DNA from: Allopusillimonas soli
GTDB lineage: Bacteria; Pseudomonadota; Gammaproteobacteria; Burkholderiales; Burkholderiaceae_B
Length of the DNA stretch: 64,000 nucleotides
Assembly: GCF_004153445.1 (NCBI RefSeq)
Contig: NZ_SDQC01000002.1
Span: 124,001-188,000, forward strand
Direction of reading: 5' to 3'
Below are positions 8,613 through 16,276 of this stretch, one piece after another. Made by a program: the position numbers and the translations under genes. Position 1 is the stretch's first letter. The number at the start of each line of letters is the position of its first letter. Below the pieces are notes generated by a model, which was not told where the DNA came from, made no database searches, and worked only from the letters and a program-made list of their open reading frames with translations.

Positions 8613-9419
8613 TCAATGACGTGCCGCGGCGCCTGGGCCCGCAGTGCCCAGCCCGACACGGCTGGCTTCGGTATCGATCAGTGTGTCGGCGGCCACATTG
8701 GCCAGGTTCAAGTCTGGGCCCAACTCCGCGATAAGCGCCTTCTTCATGCTTTCGATATCGCAGCTGCGCACATCGGCAATCCAGGGGCCCGGCAGTTCTA
8801 TCATGACCCGCGACATATCCAGCTCGCGCTTCAGCAGCGCAATGGTGTCGCCGCGCAGCTTGCCGTGATCGACGAGCTCGGCCGCTTCAACAAGAACCAG
8901 TTCGGCGCCCGCGTCGAAGCAGTCATGCGCCTGGCTGATAAGCAGGGCTGGATCGTTGAGCGTTTCCTTGGATCCCACCTCTCCAAACACGGTCAGGCCG
9001 CTCGCGATGGCATTGCGTATCTGGTTCATGCGCTGCTCGCGCGTCAGCGGCACGGTGTTGTCCGAGATTTCGATGGTCTCGAAACCCAGCGCCAGCGCTT
9101 CCTGGTAGAAAGCGGGCAGGGCGTCTTCACCCTGCGTGGCCAGCACATACTCGTGGAACTGGCCGCCCAGAAAACTGCGAACTTGATGCTTGCGATAAAG
9201 CGCCAGTTTCGCCAGCAGCTTGTCACGCGTGTACAGGCGAGCCGTACCCGTCTTTATCTTGGCCAGGTCGGCGTACTGGCCGGCCATGTCCAACAAGTCG
9301 GCCACGTAACCCAGTGGCAGCCCATCGTCTATCATCATGGTGCGGCCATTGCGCCGGGGTTTGTCGCAGCTGCGTTGCGCCGGCAGCGGTACGAATGAAA
9401 ACGGGGCAATGTTGGACAT
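8613..9419 (-). CDS. ComA-like phosphosulfolactate synthase family protein
   Basis: 268 residues. The sequence KPRRNGRTMMIDDGLPLG, then ADLAKIKTGTARLY, FLGGQFHEYV, TIEISDNTVPL and FGEVGSK follow the block order of ComA, the (2R)-phospho-3-sulfolactate synthase that joins sulfite to phosphoenolpyruvate in coenzyme M synthesis and in Bacillus YitD. A TIM-barrel fold is expected. AAGGAG precedes the ATG. It sits 14 bp after the Bug receptor and before DUF3604, with no other coenzyme M gene in view. The true reaction may be a relative of the ComA reaction or its reverse. Family call firm, substrate uncertain. Confidence 0.82.
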   Translation of the reverse strand: MSNIAPFSFVPLPAQRSCDKPRRNGRTMMIDDGLPLGYVADLLDMAGQYADLAKIKTGTARLYTRDKLLAKLALYRKHQVRSFLGGQFHEYVLATQGEDALPAFYQEALALGFETIEISDNTVPLTREQRMNQIRNAIASGLTVFGEVGSKETLNDPALLISQAHDCFDAGAELVLVEAAELVDHGKLRGDTIALLKRELDMSRVMIELPGPWIADVRSCDIESMKKALIAELGPDLNLANVAADTLIDTEASRVGLGTAGPGAAARH

Positions 9420-9433
9420 GGCGCGGCTCCTTC

Positions 9434-10423
9434 CTATTTGTTGATTTTCACACCGGAGTCCTTGACCAGCTTGCTGTACTTGCTGGACTCCTCATTGAGG
9501 TACTGCTTGAACGCTTCGACGGTATTGCCTACCGGATCGACGCCGCGGTCTATCATGGTTTTCTTGACTTCGGGGTCGTGCAGGATTTTCGCGTACGCTT
9601 CATTGAGCACCTTGATGGCTTCAGGCGGCGTGCCGCTGGGTACGAATACACCCATCCACTGGTAGACATCCACCGCTTCCGCACCCTTGGTTTCGCTGGC
9701 TACGGGCACATCGGGCAGCCACGGCAGGCGCTTGTTGTTCATGATGGCAAGCACCTTGACCTTGCCCGCCTTCCAGTGCGGCGTAACTGGCGCCATGCCG
9801 ACGCTGGCAAGGGGAATCTGGTCCGCGAGCACGTCCGCCGTCGCGGGTGCGGCGCCTTTGTAGGGTACGTCGAGCATCTTGATGCCGGTGCTGCGTGCGA
9901 TCCAGTCCACGGCAAGATGGTGTGCGCTGCCTACGCCCGGTGTGCCGTAGCTCACAGTGCCTGGATGCGCCTTCACATAGTCAACCAGTTCGGGCACGCT
10001 GCTGGGCGGGAAAGAGGGGTGGGCGATCAGCGCGATGGGTGTCACGCCCACGAGCGTGACCGGGCTTAGGTCCTTGGCCGGGTCGTAACTCATGTCGTGG
10101 TAAAGCATGGGCGAAATGACTGTCTCGGCGGGCGAGGACATGGTCATCGTGTACCCGTCGGGGGCGGACTGCGCCACGAAATGCGTGCCTATCATGCCGT
10201 TGGCGCCGGGCTTGTTGAGCACAACGACTTGCTGGCCCAGCACGTCGGTGAGTTTGGCTGCCATGAGGCGGGCGGTGAAGTCGTGTCCGCCGCCAGGCGA
10301 GAAGGGAACAACAATGGTAAGCGTGCGGTCGGGAAATGCCGCCTGCGCGCCCGCGGAACAGAACAACAGCCCAATGCAAACAGAGGAAAATACGAGACGC
10401 AGCTTCTTGTACAGCAGTGCCAT
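9434..10423 (-). CDS. Bug/TctC-family tripartite tricarboxylate transporter receptor
   Basis: 329 residues from the ATG at 10423, chosen over one at 10450 because AAGGAGA lies at proper spacing before it and the signal peptide (MALLYKKLRL to GAQAAFPD) then begins cleanly. Family blocks are TIVVPFSPGGGHDF, VVLNKPGANGMIG and DGYTMT. It is a periplasmic binding protein with no TctA/TctB nearby. It follows the GntR regulator by about 95 bp and precedes the ComA-like gene by 14 bp, so its ligand is probably the substrate of that operon, possibly a sulfonated or phosphorylated acid; this is inference. Confidence 0.93.
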   Translation of the reverse strand: MALLYKKLRLVFSSVCIGLLFCSAGAQAAFPDRTLTIVVPFSPGGGHDFTARLMAAKLTDVLGQQVVVLNKPGANGMIGTHFVAQSAPDGYTMTMSSPAETVISPMLYHDMSYDPAKDLSPVTLVGVTPIALIAHPSFPPSSVPELVDYVKAHPGTVSYGTPGVGSAHHLAVDWIARSTGIKMLDVPYKGAAPATADVLADQIPLASVGMAPVTPHWKAGKVKVLAIMNNKRLPWLPDVPVASETKGAEAVDVYQWMGVFVPSGTPPEAIKVLNEAYAKILHDPEVKKTMIDRGVDPVGNTVEAFKQYLNEESSKYSKLVKDSGVKINK

Positions 10424-10518
10424 AATCTTCTCCTTGTCCGGACAGTGCACATGCCAGGCCTGAACTGCTTGAGCCCCAGATGTTGTGAACGGAATAAGTG
10501 GTGGTGGTGGTGGAAAGC

Positions 10519-11304
10519 TCAGGATGAGCCGATGAAATCCATGTCTAGCTCGCAGTCTGTAGGGGGAACGAACATCTTCTGGTATGAAATGGCTTGCCTA
10601 CGGGCCTTGCCCAGGATGTTGATCCTGAGCGCCCAGCTTCCTTCGGGCAACTTCATGATGGCGCCAAGACGGGCGTCCAACTGCACCACGCGCGCAGCGC
10701 CCTTGGCTTCGGTCGTGGGGTAGCCGCACTCGGCATCGAGGATTTCCTTCAGGTTGATGTCTTCCAGCCGCTCTTCGGGGATATCGAGCATGGGCTGGAA
10801 GGGCGACGCCGGCAGATAGAGCTCGCTATAGCAGTTGAAGCGCTCGTCAATGGAAATAAGCCGGTCGATGCGGATGTATCCGGCTGGATCCGGGCCGAGA
10901 TGGTCCACCCAGGGGCCCGTCCCAACGATGCCGCGTCGCAGGAAGTGGGCAAAGACGGGAAGATGCTGGCCGGTATGCGGATCTGTGAACCGGTAGTGCC
11001 ATGCTTTCTGGATGGCACTGCGTGCCTGGCCTACGAAGGTGCCTATGCCTTGCTTGCGCACCACATATCCTTCGGCTGCGAGGCCAGACAGCGCCTTCTG
11101 CGCCGTGCCGAGGCTGATGCTGAGCATGTCGCCCAGCTCGCGCTCGGGCGGCAGCTTGTCCTCGAATTGCAGCTCCCCGTCTTCAAGCGCATGAATGATG
11201 GACTGGCGCAACTGGGCATGCTTGCTAAGACCCAGGGGAGCGAGCCGGTGGAAATACCGGGAAATGGTGCTGGCAGAAGACAGCTGGGGAGACTGCTGGG
11301 ACAT
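10519..11304 (-). CDS. GntR-family (HutC/UTRA type) transcriptional regulator
   Basis: 261 residues from ATG 11304, which has CGGAG seven bases upstream; a TTG at 11325 is a weaker choice. The N-terminal winged HTH shows LPPERELGDMLSISLGTAQKAL and VVRKQGIGTFV, the hallmark of GntR proteins. The remaining ~160 residues fit a UTRA effector-binding domain of the HutC subfamily. It heads the minus-strand Bug-ComA-DUF3604 operon and probably senses a substrate or intermediate of it. A 16-bp perfect palindrome 58 bp above its start is a likely autoregulatory site. Confidence 0.9.
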   Translation of the reverse strand: MSQQSPQLSSASTISRYFHRLAPLGLSKHAQLRQSIIHALEDGELQFEDKLPPERELGDMLSISLGTAQKALSGLAAEGYVVRKQGIGTFVGQARSAIQKAWHYRFTDPHTGQHLPVFAHFLRRGIVGTGPWVDHLGPDPAGYIRIDRLISIDERFNCYSELYLPASPFQPMLDIPEERLEDINLKEILDAECGYPTTEAKGAARVVQLDARLGAIMKLPEGSWALRINILGKARRQAISYQKMFVPPTDCELDMDFIGSS

Positions 11305-11361
11305 CACACCGCTCCGTTTTTTCAATTGTGGGAAGCGTAGCAGTGCATGCTGTAAACGTCA

Positions 11362-11377
11362 ATAGCTATATAGCTAT
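11362..11377. promoter_or_regulatory. 16-bp perfect palindrome upstream of the GntR gene
   Basis: ATAGCTATATAGCTAT reads the same on both strands and lies between the stop of the IclR gene (11385) and the start of the GntR gene (11304). GntR-family operators are typically short AT-centred palindromes, so this is a good candidate for autoregulation and control of the downstream operon. Confidence 0.5.
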
Positions 11378-11384
11378 AGATTAA

Positions 11385-12209
11385 TCATGGGTCATCACAA
11401 GAAGGCATGCTGCGCGTGTATCCCAGTTCTTGGGAAAGGCTTTGTGCCGCTTCTTGCAGCGCGTCTGTGAATTGATTCGGCTCTGGCTTGTTCCATCGGA
11501 ATGAAGGAATTAAAAAGCCCAGGCTACCTACGACTACGCCTTCGCTGTCGAAGAAGGGGGCTGCAACGCCGATCGTATTTTGCGTCCGATGCGAATGCGT
11601 GACGGCATAGCCGTCATGTCGTATGGAGGCAAGCGCTGCCAGGATCTCGTTCTTGTTGGGCAACAGGCCTTCTACGGGGGAAGGGGTCTGTTCAGCTATG
11701 GCCTGATGGATTTCGGTGTCTGTCAGATGGGCGAGTATGGCTCGCGCTGTGGCGCCCCACACAAGCGTCTCGAGAGAATTCAATTGAATGTTGTATCGCA
11801 TGGGATCAGAAGGGGATCCATTGGCGGCATGAAACATCTTGAGTCGATGCCGTTCAAGCAAAGTGAGAATGGAAGTCTCATGGAACCTTTCTGATAAACC
11901 TGAGAGGTAAGGTTGGGCGAGCTTGATGTACGGCATACGGCCGCCGAGTTTGGCGGCGAAACGATACAGTTCCAAGCCTGGGTAAAACGAACCTCCCGAT
12001 TCATGCGTAAGAAAATCGTGGTCGCGTAATGTGGCCAATAGCCTGTGGACCGAGCTGCGGGGCAAGTTAAGTCGCTTCGCGAGTGTCTGCACACTCTCCC
12101 CAGGGTAGTCCGTCACATAGCGCAGTAATAACAGCACACGTTTAACTGTGCTCGTTTCTTTTGGTGAGGCTCCTGCGGATGGAGACGAGCTTGTCTGGCT
12201 TTTTGGCAT
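11385..12209 (-). CDS. IclR-family transcriptional regulator
   Basis: 274 residues. An N-terminal winged HTH (KRVLLLLRYV, SVQTLAKRLNLPRSSVHRLLATL) is followed by a GAF-like IclR effector domain with IGVAAPFFDSEG and GSLGFLIPSFRW near the C-terminus. The first 20 residues are Ser/Thr/Pro-rich and probably disordered. AAGGAA precedes the ATG. It is divergent from the SDR-MmgE/PrpD-Bug operon at 12378, and the spacer carries a perfect 19-bp palindrome typical of an IclR site. Likely a ligand-responsive repressor or activator of that operon. Confidence 0.92.
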   Translation of the reverse strand: MPKSQTSSSPSAGASPKETSTVKRVLLLLRYVTDYPGESVQTLAKRLNLPRSSVHRLLATLRDHDFLTHESGGSFYPGLELYRFAAKLGGRMPYIKLAQPYLSGLSERFHETSILTLLERHRLKMFHAANGSPSDPMRYNIQLNSLETLVWGATARAILAHLTDTEIHQAIAEQTPSPVEGLLPNKNEILAALASIRHDGYAVTHSHRTQNTIGVAAPFFDSEGVVVGSLGFLIPSFRWNKPEPNQFTDALQEAAQSLSQELGYTRSMPSCDDP

Positions 12210-12282
12210 GATTTCCTTCGTTTATTTCTTGTCGCAAGGGGTGCGCGGTGTCCTCCGAAACTTATCACAGCGCAAATCCGTA

Positions 12283-12312
12283 TTGACAGTGATCAGCTTG
12301 GTCTTCAATAAT
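12283..12312 (+). promoter_or_regulatory. Predicted sigma70 promoter of the IclR-controlled operon
   Basis: A consensus -35 box TTGACA (12283-12288) is followed after 18 bp by AATAAT (12307-12312, five of six to TATAAT). Transcription would begin near 12319, about 60 bp before the SDR ATG, with the palindrome at 12332-12350 just downstream of the start point. Confidence 0.55.
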
Positions 12313-12331
12313 TATCATTATACGATACAAT

Positions 12332-12350
12332 TGTCTCATTCAATGAGACA
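12332..12350. promoter_or_regulatory. Perfect 19-bp palindrome, likely IclR operator
   Basis: TGTCTCATT-C-AATGAGACA is a perfect 9+9 inverted repeat with a one-base centre. It lies in the IclR/SDR divergent spacer, just below the predicted start of the SDR operon, so a bound dimer would block transcription of the operon. Position and symmetry fit IclR-family sites; binding is untested. Confidence 0.6.
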
Positions 12351-12377
12351 TTAATTCAGGCTCATTGGAGGCAAAAA

Positions 12378-13130
12378 ATGGAATTAAATTTTGAAGGACG
12401 AAGTGCACTTGTTACCGGAGCCAGCCAAGGCATAGGAAAAACGGTTGCCAGAATGCTTGCGAATGCTGGCGCAAATGTAGTGGGTGTGGCCCGCCGCGTT
12501 GAACTTGTTGAGCAATTGGCTGGCCAGGTCGCTTCCGGCAAAGGGAAGATAATTCCCTTAAAGGCAAACTTTTATGATGAGGGCGCTTCGGAGGAAGTTG
12601 CTGTACAGGCGGAAAAACTGCTCGGCGGCATAGATATTCTTATGAACGTTGCGGGTGCAAGCAGGCCTTTGCAGTTTGACGCAGGCAATGAGGCTTGGCA
12701 TGAAGGAATGCTGCTTAATTTCTTTAGGATTCGTGAGCTGACTCACGCTGTTGTTCCAGGAATGCGGCGGCGACAGTTTGGCCGAATCGTGAGTTTCACC
12801 GGCACATCCGAGCCCCGTATGCTCAATGCTGCCTTTACCGCCAAAGCTGCAGTACACGTTTGGTCTAAAGGCTTGTCCAGAGAGTTGGCTTCAGATGGAA
12901 TCACCGTCAATTGTCTTCAGCCGGGCCGTATTCATAGTGAGCAGATGTCGCGGCGCTATCCAACCCCAGAAAGCGAGCAGGAGTATGCAAAGGCTGAGAT
13001 TCCTGTCGGCAGATTCGGCGAGCCTGAAGAAATTGCTTCTGTGGCGCTGTTCCTGGCGTCTGACCACGCGAGTTATGTCACGGGCACTGTAATCCCGGTG
13101 GATGGCGGCTCTAGTCGCTTCGCGTTTTGA
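12378..13130 (+). CDS. SDR family oxidoreductase
   Basis: 250 residues. TGASQGIG is the cofactor motif, NVAGASR replaces the usual NNAG (Asn-Asn changed to Asn-Val), and VSFTGTSEPR precedes the active-site region. The expected Tyr-x3-Lys is not obvious: FTAKAAV stands where YSASKAA normally is, with Phe in place of Tyr but Lys kept. That suggests altered or lost classical catalysis, although related SDRs with such changes exist. TGGAGG lies seven bases before the ATG. First gene of the IclR-controlled operon, ending directly against the MmgE/PrpD gene. Confidence 0.88.
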   Translation: MELNFEGRSALVTGASQGIGKTVARMLANAGANVVGVARRVELVEQLAGQVASGKGKIIPLKANFYDEGASEEVAVQAEKLLGGIDILMNVAGASRPLQFDAGNEAWHEGMLLNFFRIRELTHAVVPGMRRRQFGRIVSFTGTSEPRMLNAAFTAKAAVHVWSKGLSRELASDGITVNCLQPGRIHSEQMSRRYPTPESEQEYAKAEIPVGRFGEPEEIASVALFLASDHASYVTGTVIPVDGGSSRFAF

Positions 13131-14540
13131 ATGCAGGTAAATGAAATGAATAATGCGTCGCAGCGCCAAGTGACGGTGCTTGAAAAGCTGGCGGACTTTA
13201 TTCATGGCATCGCGTACACAGATTTGCCTGAGCCGGTAATAGCCAGAGCCAAGGACCTGATGGCCGATAGTTTAGGCTGTGCCTTCGGGGCGCTCAGCAG
13301 CGAGCCAGGTTCCGCAGTGATCAAGTTTGCGCAAGACTGTGGCGGCCTTGAACAATCGACGCTTATTGCTGGAACCAAAACGTCCGCACCTCTCGCTACC
13401 CTTGTTAATGGAACGCTGCTGCGATACCTGGACAACAATGATTATTACTTCGGTCGGGATCCTGCGCATCCGAGCGGCAACCTGGCTGTTGTAATGGCTG
13501 TGGCAGAACGCCAGAAAAGCAGCGGGGCGGAGCTGCTTGCAACATTAATAGCAGCGTACGAGCTACACATACGGCTGGCTGATTATGCCGGTATTCCATC
13601 GCTTTGGAAGCGTGGCTGGCATCACGGAACCAATTTGCAGTTCTCATGCGCGGCGGCAGCTGGGAAATTATCTTGGTGCGATGCTCATCGAACAGCGCAT
13701 GCAATGGCAATCGCAGCAAGTCATGGCAATACGCTTGCCCAGCTTCAGAGTGGAAAAGTCTCCATGATCAAAGCATCTGCGGAGGCATGGGTGGCGAAGG
13801 GCGCTGTGGAGGCGGCAATGCTTGCAAGCTATGGCATGACCGGGCCATTGGACCTGATGGAAGGCCGGCATGGTTGGGCCAGTGTTGTGGCTGGGGAGGT
13901 GGATGCGGCGCACTTGACCTCTCCCGTTCAGCACGGGATGTATCGAATTCTGGATGTTTGCGCTAAGCCATATCCGGTGGTGGCTACCGCGATTGCGCCC
14001 GTGGGCGCCGCAATTGAATTACATGAGAAGAATTCGTTTGATGTCGCTTGCATTGACAGGGTAATTGTGTATTTGCCGCGATTTGCATTAACCAGCCCGT
14101 CTGCTGATCCAGGTCGCCGTCATCCCACGAGCATAGAAAGCGCCCAGCACAGCTTTTATTACTGCACCGCAGTGGCGCTGCTGGATGGCGCCTGCGGCCC
14201 CGAGCAATTCACAAATAAACGAATGCAGGATGCAGCGTTGCACTCGTTGCTGGACAAGGTTGTGCTGATGGGAGATGAGAACCTTGACGCGGGTTGGCCG
14301 AGCGCAGCGGGCGCCGCAGTACACGTATGTCTGGGCGATGGGAAGGTGCATATTTGCCGCCATGATTTCCCGTTGGGCCATCCAAAGCGTCCTCTGGATG
14401 CTGCAGCCCTGGCAAAAAAATTCCTCAATTATGCAGTTCCAGTGTTGTCATCGAGCCGCGCTCACGCTTTGCTTGACGCCATCTATTGCATCGAGGATTG
14501 TCGCGATGTGCGTGAATTCACAGCGCTATTGGCTCGCTAA
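13131..14540 (+). CDS. MmgE/PrpD family protein
   Basis: 469 residues, matching the MmgE/PrpD family, which includes 2-methylcitrate dehydratase, cis-aconitate decarboxylase and iminodisuccinate epimerase. Visible landmarks are DSLGCAFGAL, GTLLRYLDNNDYYFGRDPAHPSGN (the conserved Asp/His-containing loop) and HGNTLAQLQSGK. The start at 13131 abuts the SDR stop; an ATG at 13146 is an alternative. With an SDR and Bug receptors in the operon, a role in breaking down a hydroxylated di- or tricarboxylate is likely. There is no prpB/prpC here, so classical propionate metabolism is not supported. Confidence 0.88.
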   Translation: MQVNEMNNASQRQVTVLEKLADFIHGIAYTDLPEPVIARAKDLMADSLGCAFGALSSEPGSAVIKFAQDCGGLEQSTLIAGTKTSAPLATLVNGTLLRYLDNNDYYFGRDPAHPSGNLAVVMAVAERQKSSGAELLATLIAAYELHIRLADYAGIPSLWKRGWHHGTNLQFSCAAAAGKLSWCDAHRTAHAMAIAASHGNTLAQLQSGKVSMIKASAEAWVAKGAVEAAMLASYGMTGPLDLMEGRHGWASVVAGEVDAAHLTSPVQHGMYRILDVCAKPYPVVATAIAPVGAAIELHEKNSFDVACIDRVIVYLPRFALTSPSADPGRRHPTSIESAQHSFYYCTAVALLDGACGPEQFTNKRMQDAALHSLLDKVVLMGDENLDAGWPSAAGAAVHVCLGDGKVHICRHDFPLGHPKRPLDAAALAKKFLNYAVPVLSSSRAHALLDAIYCIEDCRDVREFTALLAR

Positions 14541-14572
14541 TAAATTTCCTATAACAAATGAAGGAGACTGTA

Positions 14573-15553
14573 ATGAATCATCATTTGAGAATGCGAAGTG
14601 TCCTGGGTGTTCTGGTGGGTTTGCTCGCCTTGCCTGTGGCGGCCATTGCCGCAAGCTATCCAAGTAAGCCTATTACCATGGTTGTGCCATTTCCTCCTGG
14701 AGGGGTGGCGGATCTTATCGCACGTCCGGTTGCAGAGAGGCTTGGAAAGTTGCTGGGGCAGGCGGTAGTTGTAGAGAATAAGGGTGGGGCAACAGGCACA
14801 ATCGGCGCTGCTTATGTTGCCAACGCTACACCTGACGGATACACAATCTTGTTCGGGACCACGAATGAGATTGCTATGAGCCCGACGCTATACAAGTCAC
14901 TGCCCTACGATCCGATAAAGTCATTCAGCCCTGTGATGCCCGTGGCAGAGTTTCCGAATGTCCTGGTGGTGGCGCCGTCAACCCAGGCGAGAGACTTGCA
15001 GGCGTTCATTGATGTGGCGCATGGCCAAGGGAAAAGCGTTTCGTTTGGCTCGTCGGGTGTTGGCAGTACAAATCATTTGACTGCGGAGCTTTTTGGCGAA
15101 CAGGCTCACGTAAAAATTTTGAACGTTCCATATAAAGGCGGAGGACCTGCTCTTGTGGGTTTGATCGGCGGCCAGGTGACGGCGATGTTTGCAACTTTGC
15201 CCTCCGCAATGGGCATGATCAAAGGCGGAAAACTGCATGCAATCGCAGTAACCGGAGCGCACCGTACATCAGCGCTACCCGACATTCCCACTGCGAAAGA
15301 GTCAGGCCTACCCGATCTTGTTGTTACAACCTGGAATGGTGTGCTTGCGCCGGCAGGAACGCCAGAGCCAGTGGTCACGCGACTGCACGATGCTCTGAAA
15401 AAAATCGTTGGTGAGCCGGACGTTATGCAGAAACTTAAAGCCGTAGGCGCGGAGCCAATGACCGCGACACCAGCCGAGTTCGCCGACAGCATAAAGGCGG
15501 ATTACAAAAGATGGGCAGCAGTCATACAGAATGCGGGCATTGAGCTGAAATAA
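14573..15553 (+). CDS. Bug/TctC-family tripartite tricarboxylate transporter receptor
   Basis: 326 residues from ATG 14573, which has AAGGAG at 14561-14566; an ATG at 14558 lies before that site and is rejected. The signal peptide ends near AAIAASYPS. Blocks ITMVVPFPPGGVAD, VVENKGGATGTIG and TPDGYTILFG identify the family. It is one of two receptors in this operon, without TctA/TctB, so it must borrow a membrane partner from elsewhere or act as a sensor. The ligand is probably a carboxylate handled by the MmgE/PrpD protein. Confidence 0.93.
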   Translation: MNHHLRMRSVLGVLVGLLALPVAAIAASYPSKPITMVVPFPPGGVADLIARPVAERLGKLLGQAVVVENKGGATGTIGAAYVANATPDGYTILFGTTNEIAMSPTLYKSLPYDPIKSFSPVMPVAEFPNVLVVAPSTQARDLQAFIDVAHGQGKSVSFGSSGVGSTNHLTAELFGEQAHVKILNVPYKGGGPALVGLIGGQVTAMFATLPSAMGMIKGGKLHAIAVTGAHRTSALPDIPTAKESGLPDLVVTTWNGVLAPAGTPEPVVTRLHDALKKIVGEPDVMQKLKAVGAEPMTATPAEFADSIKADYKRWAAVIQNAGIELK

Positions 15554-15568
15554 ATAAAAGGAGACATC

Positions 15569-16276
15569 GTGGGCAGATTACTAGGGGCGGGTGCGCTTGC
15601 ACTTTGGCTGAATGTTGCGTCTGAACTGGATGATGAAACAGATGCTTGGTATGTGACAGAACACTTGCCGGATCGCGTGAATATTGGAGGGTATCTGCGT
15701 GCGCGCCGCTATCAGTCTATCGACGGAGCGCGGGAGTATCTGACGCTTTTTGAAGCGAAAACAGTAGACGATTTGGCAAGTGAAGGTTATCTCGGGCTTG
15801 TAAGCCGAATCAGTGCCCAGTCTCAGCGCATACGGGCTGGCTTCTCAGGTGTAGTGCGTAACACCTTTCGGGTGATAAGCAGCCAGGGCGAAGGTACGGG
15901 CGGTGTGATTTCCAGCTGGAGAGTGGCGCCGCGTGATATAGCGCGCCAGATGGAGATGCAGGAAATTGCGCAGTGGATGCAGGAAGTTGCTGCACATGAC
16001 AGTGTTGCTGCAGTGCATTGGCTACAAGCCCAGCCTCAAGTGCGAGCACGTATGGATTCCGTTAGAGCTGTTGGAAAAGATGACGCGTTTGCGGAGACCG
16101 TGCTTCTCGTTGAGGCGACACGGGCGTCAGTTTTGCAAAGCCTGCGAGAGCACGTTCTTTCCCCAGCGCAGATGTATCAACACGGTTGGCGCGAAGAGGC
16201 TTATGGCCTTTACGCCCTGATGTACTCCATATCAGGCGCTGACAGAAAGCACAACAAATTGGGAGACACTTCATGA
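15569..16276 (+). CDS. EthD/DUF4286-like dimeric alpha-beta barrel protein, function unknown
   Basis: 235 residues starting at GTG 15569, preceded by a strong AAAGGAG; no ATG fits better. The first ~80 residues (LWLNVASELDDETDAWYV, then HLPDRVNIGGYLRARRYQS) resemble a ferredoxin-like dimeric alpha-beta barrel as in EthD-type proteins, and a second related half may follow, since FAETVLLVEA and YALMYSISG look like barrel strands. No catalytic motif can be named. It lies between two Bug receptor genes and overlaps the second by ATGA, so it is clearly part of the operon. Confidence 0.75.
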   Translation: MGRLLGAGALALWLNVASELDDETDAWYVTEHLPDRVNIGGYLRARRYQSIDGAREYLTLFEAKTVDDLASEGYLGLVSRISAQSQRIRAGFSGVVRNTFRVISSQGEGTGGVISSWRVAPRDIARQMEMQEIAQWMQEVAAHDSVAAVHWLQAQPQVRARMDSVRAVGKDDAFAETVLLVEATRASVLQSLREHVLSPAQMYQHGWREEAYGLYALMYSISGADRKHNKLGDTS

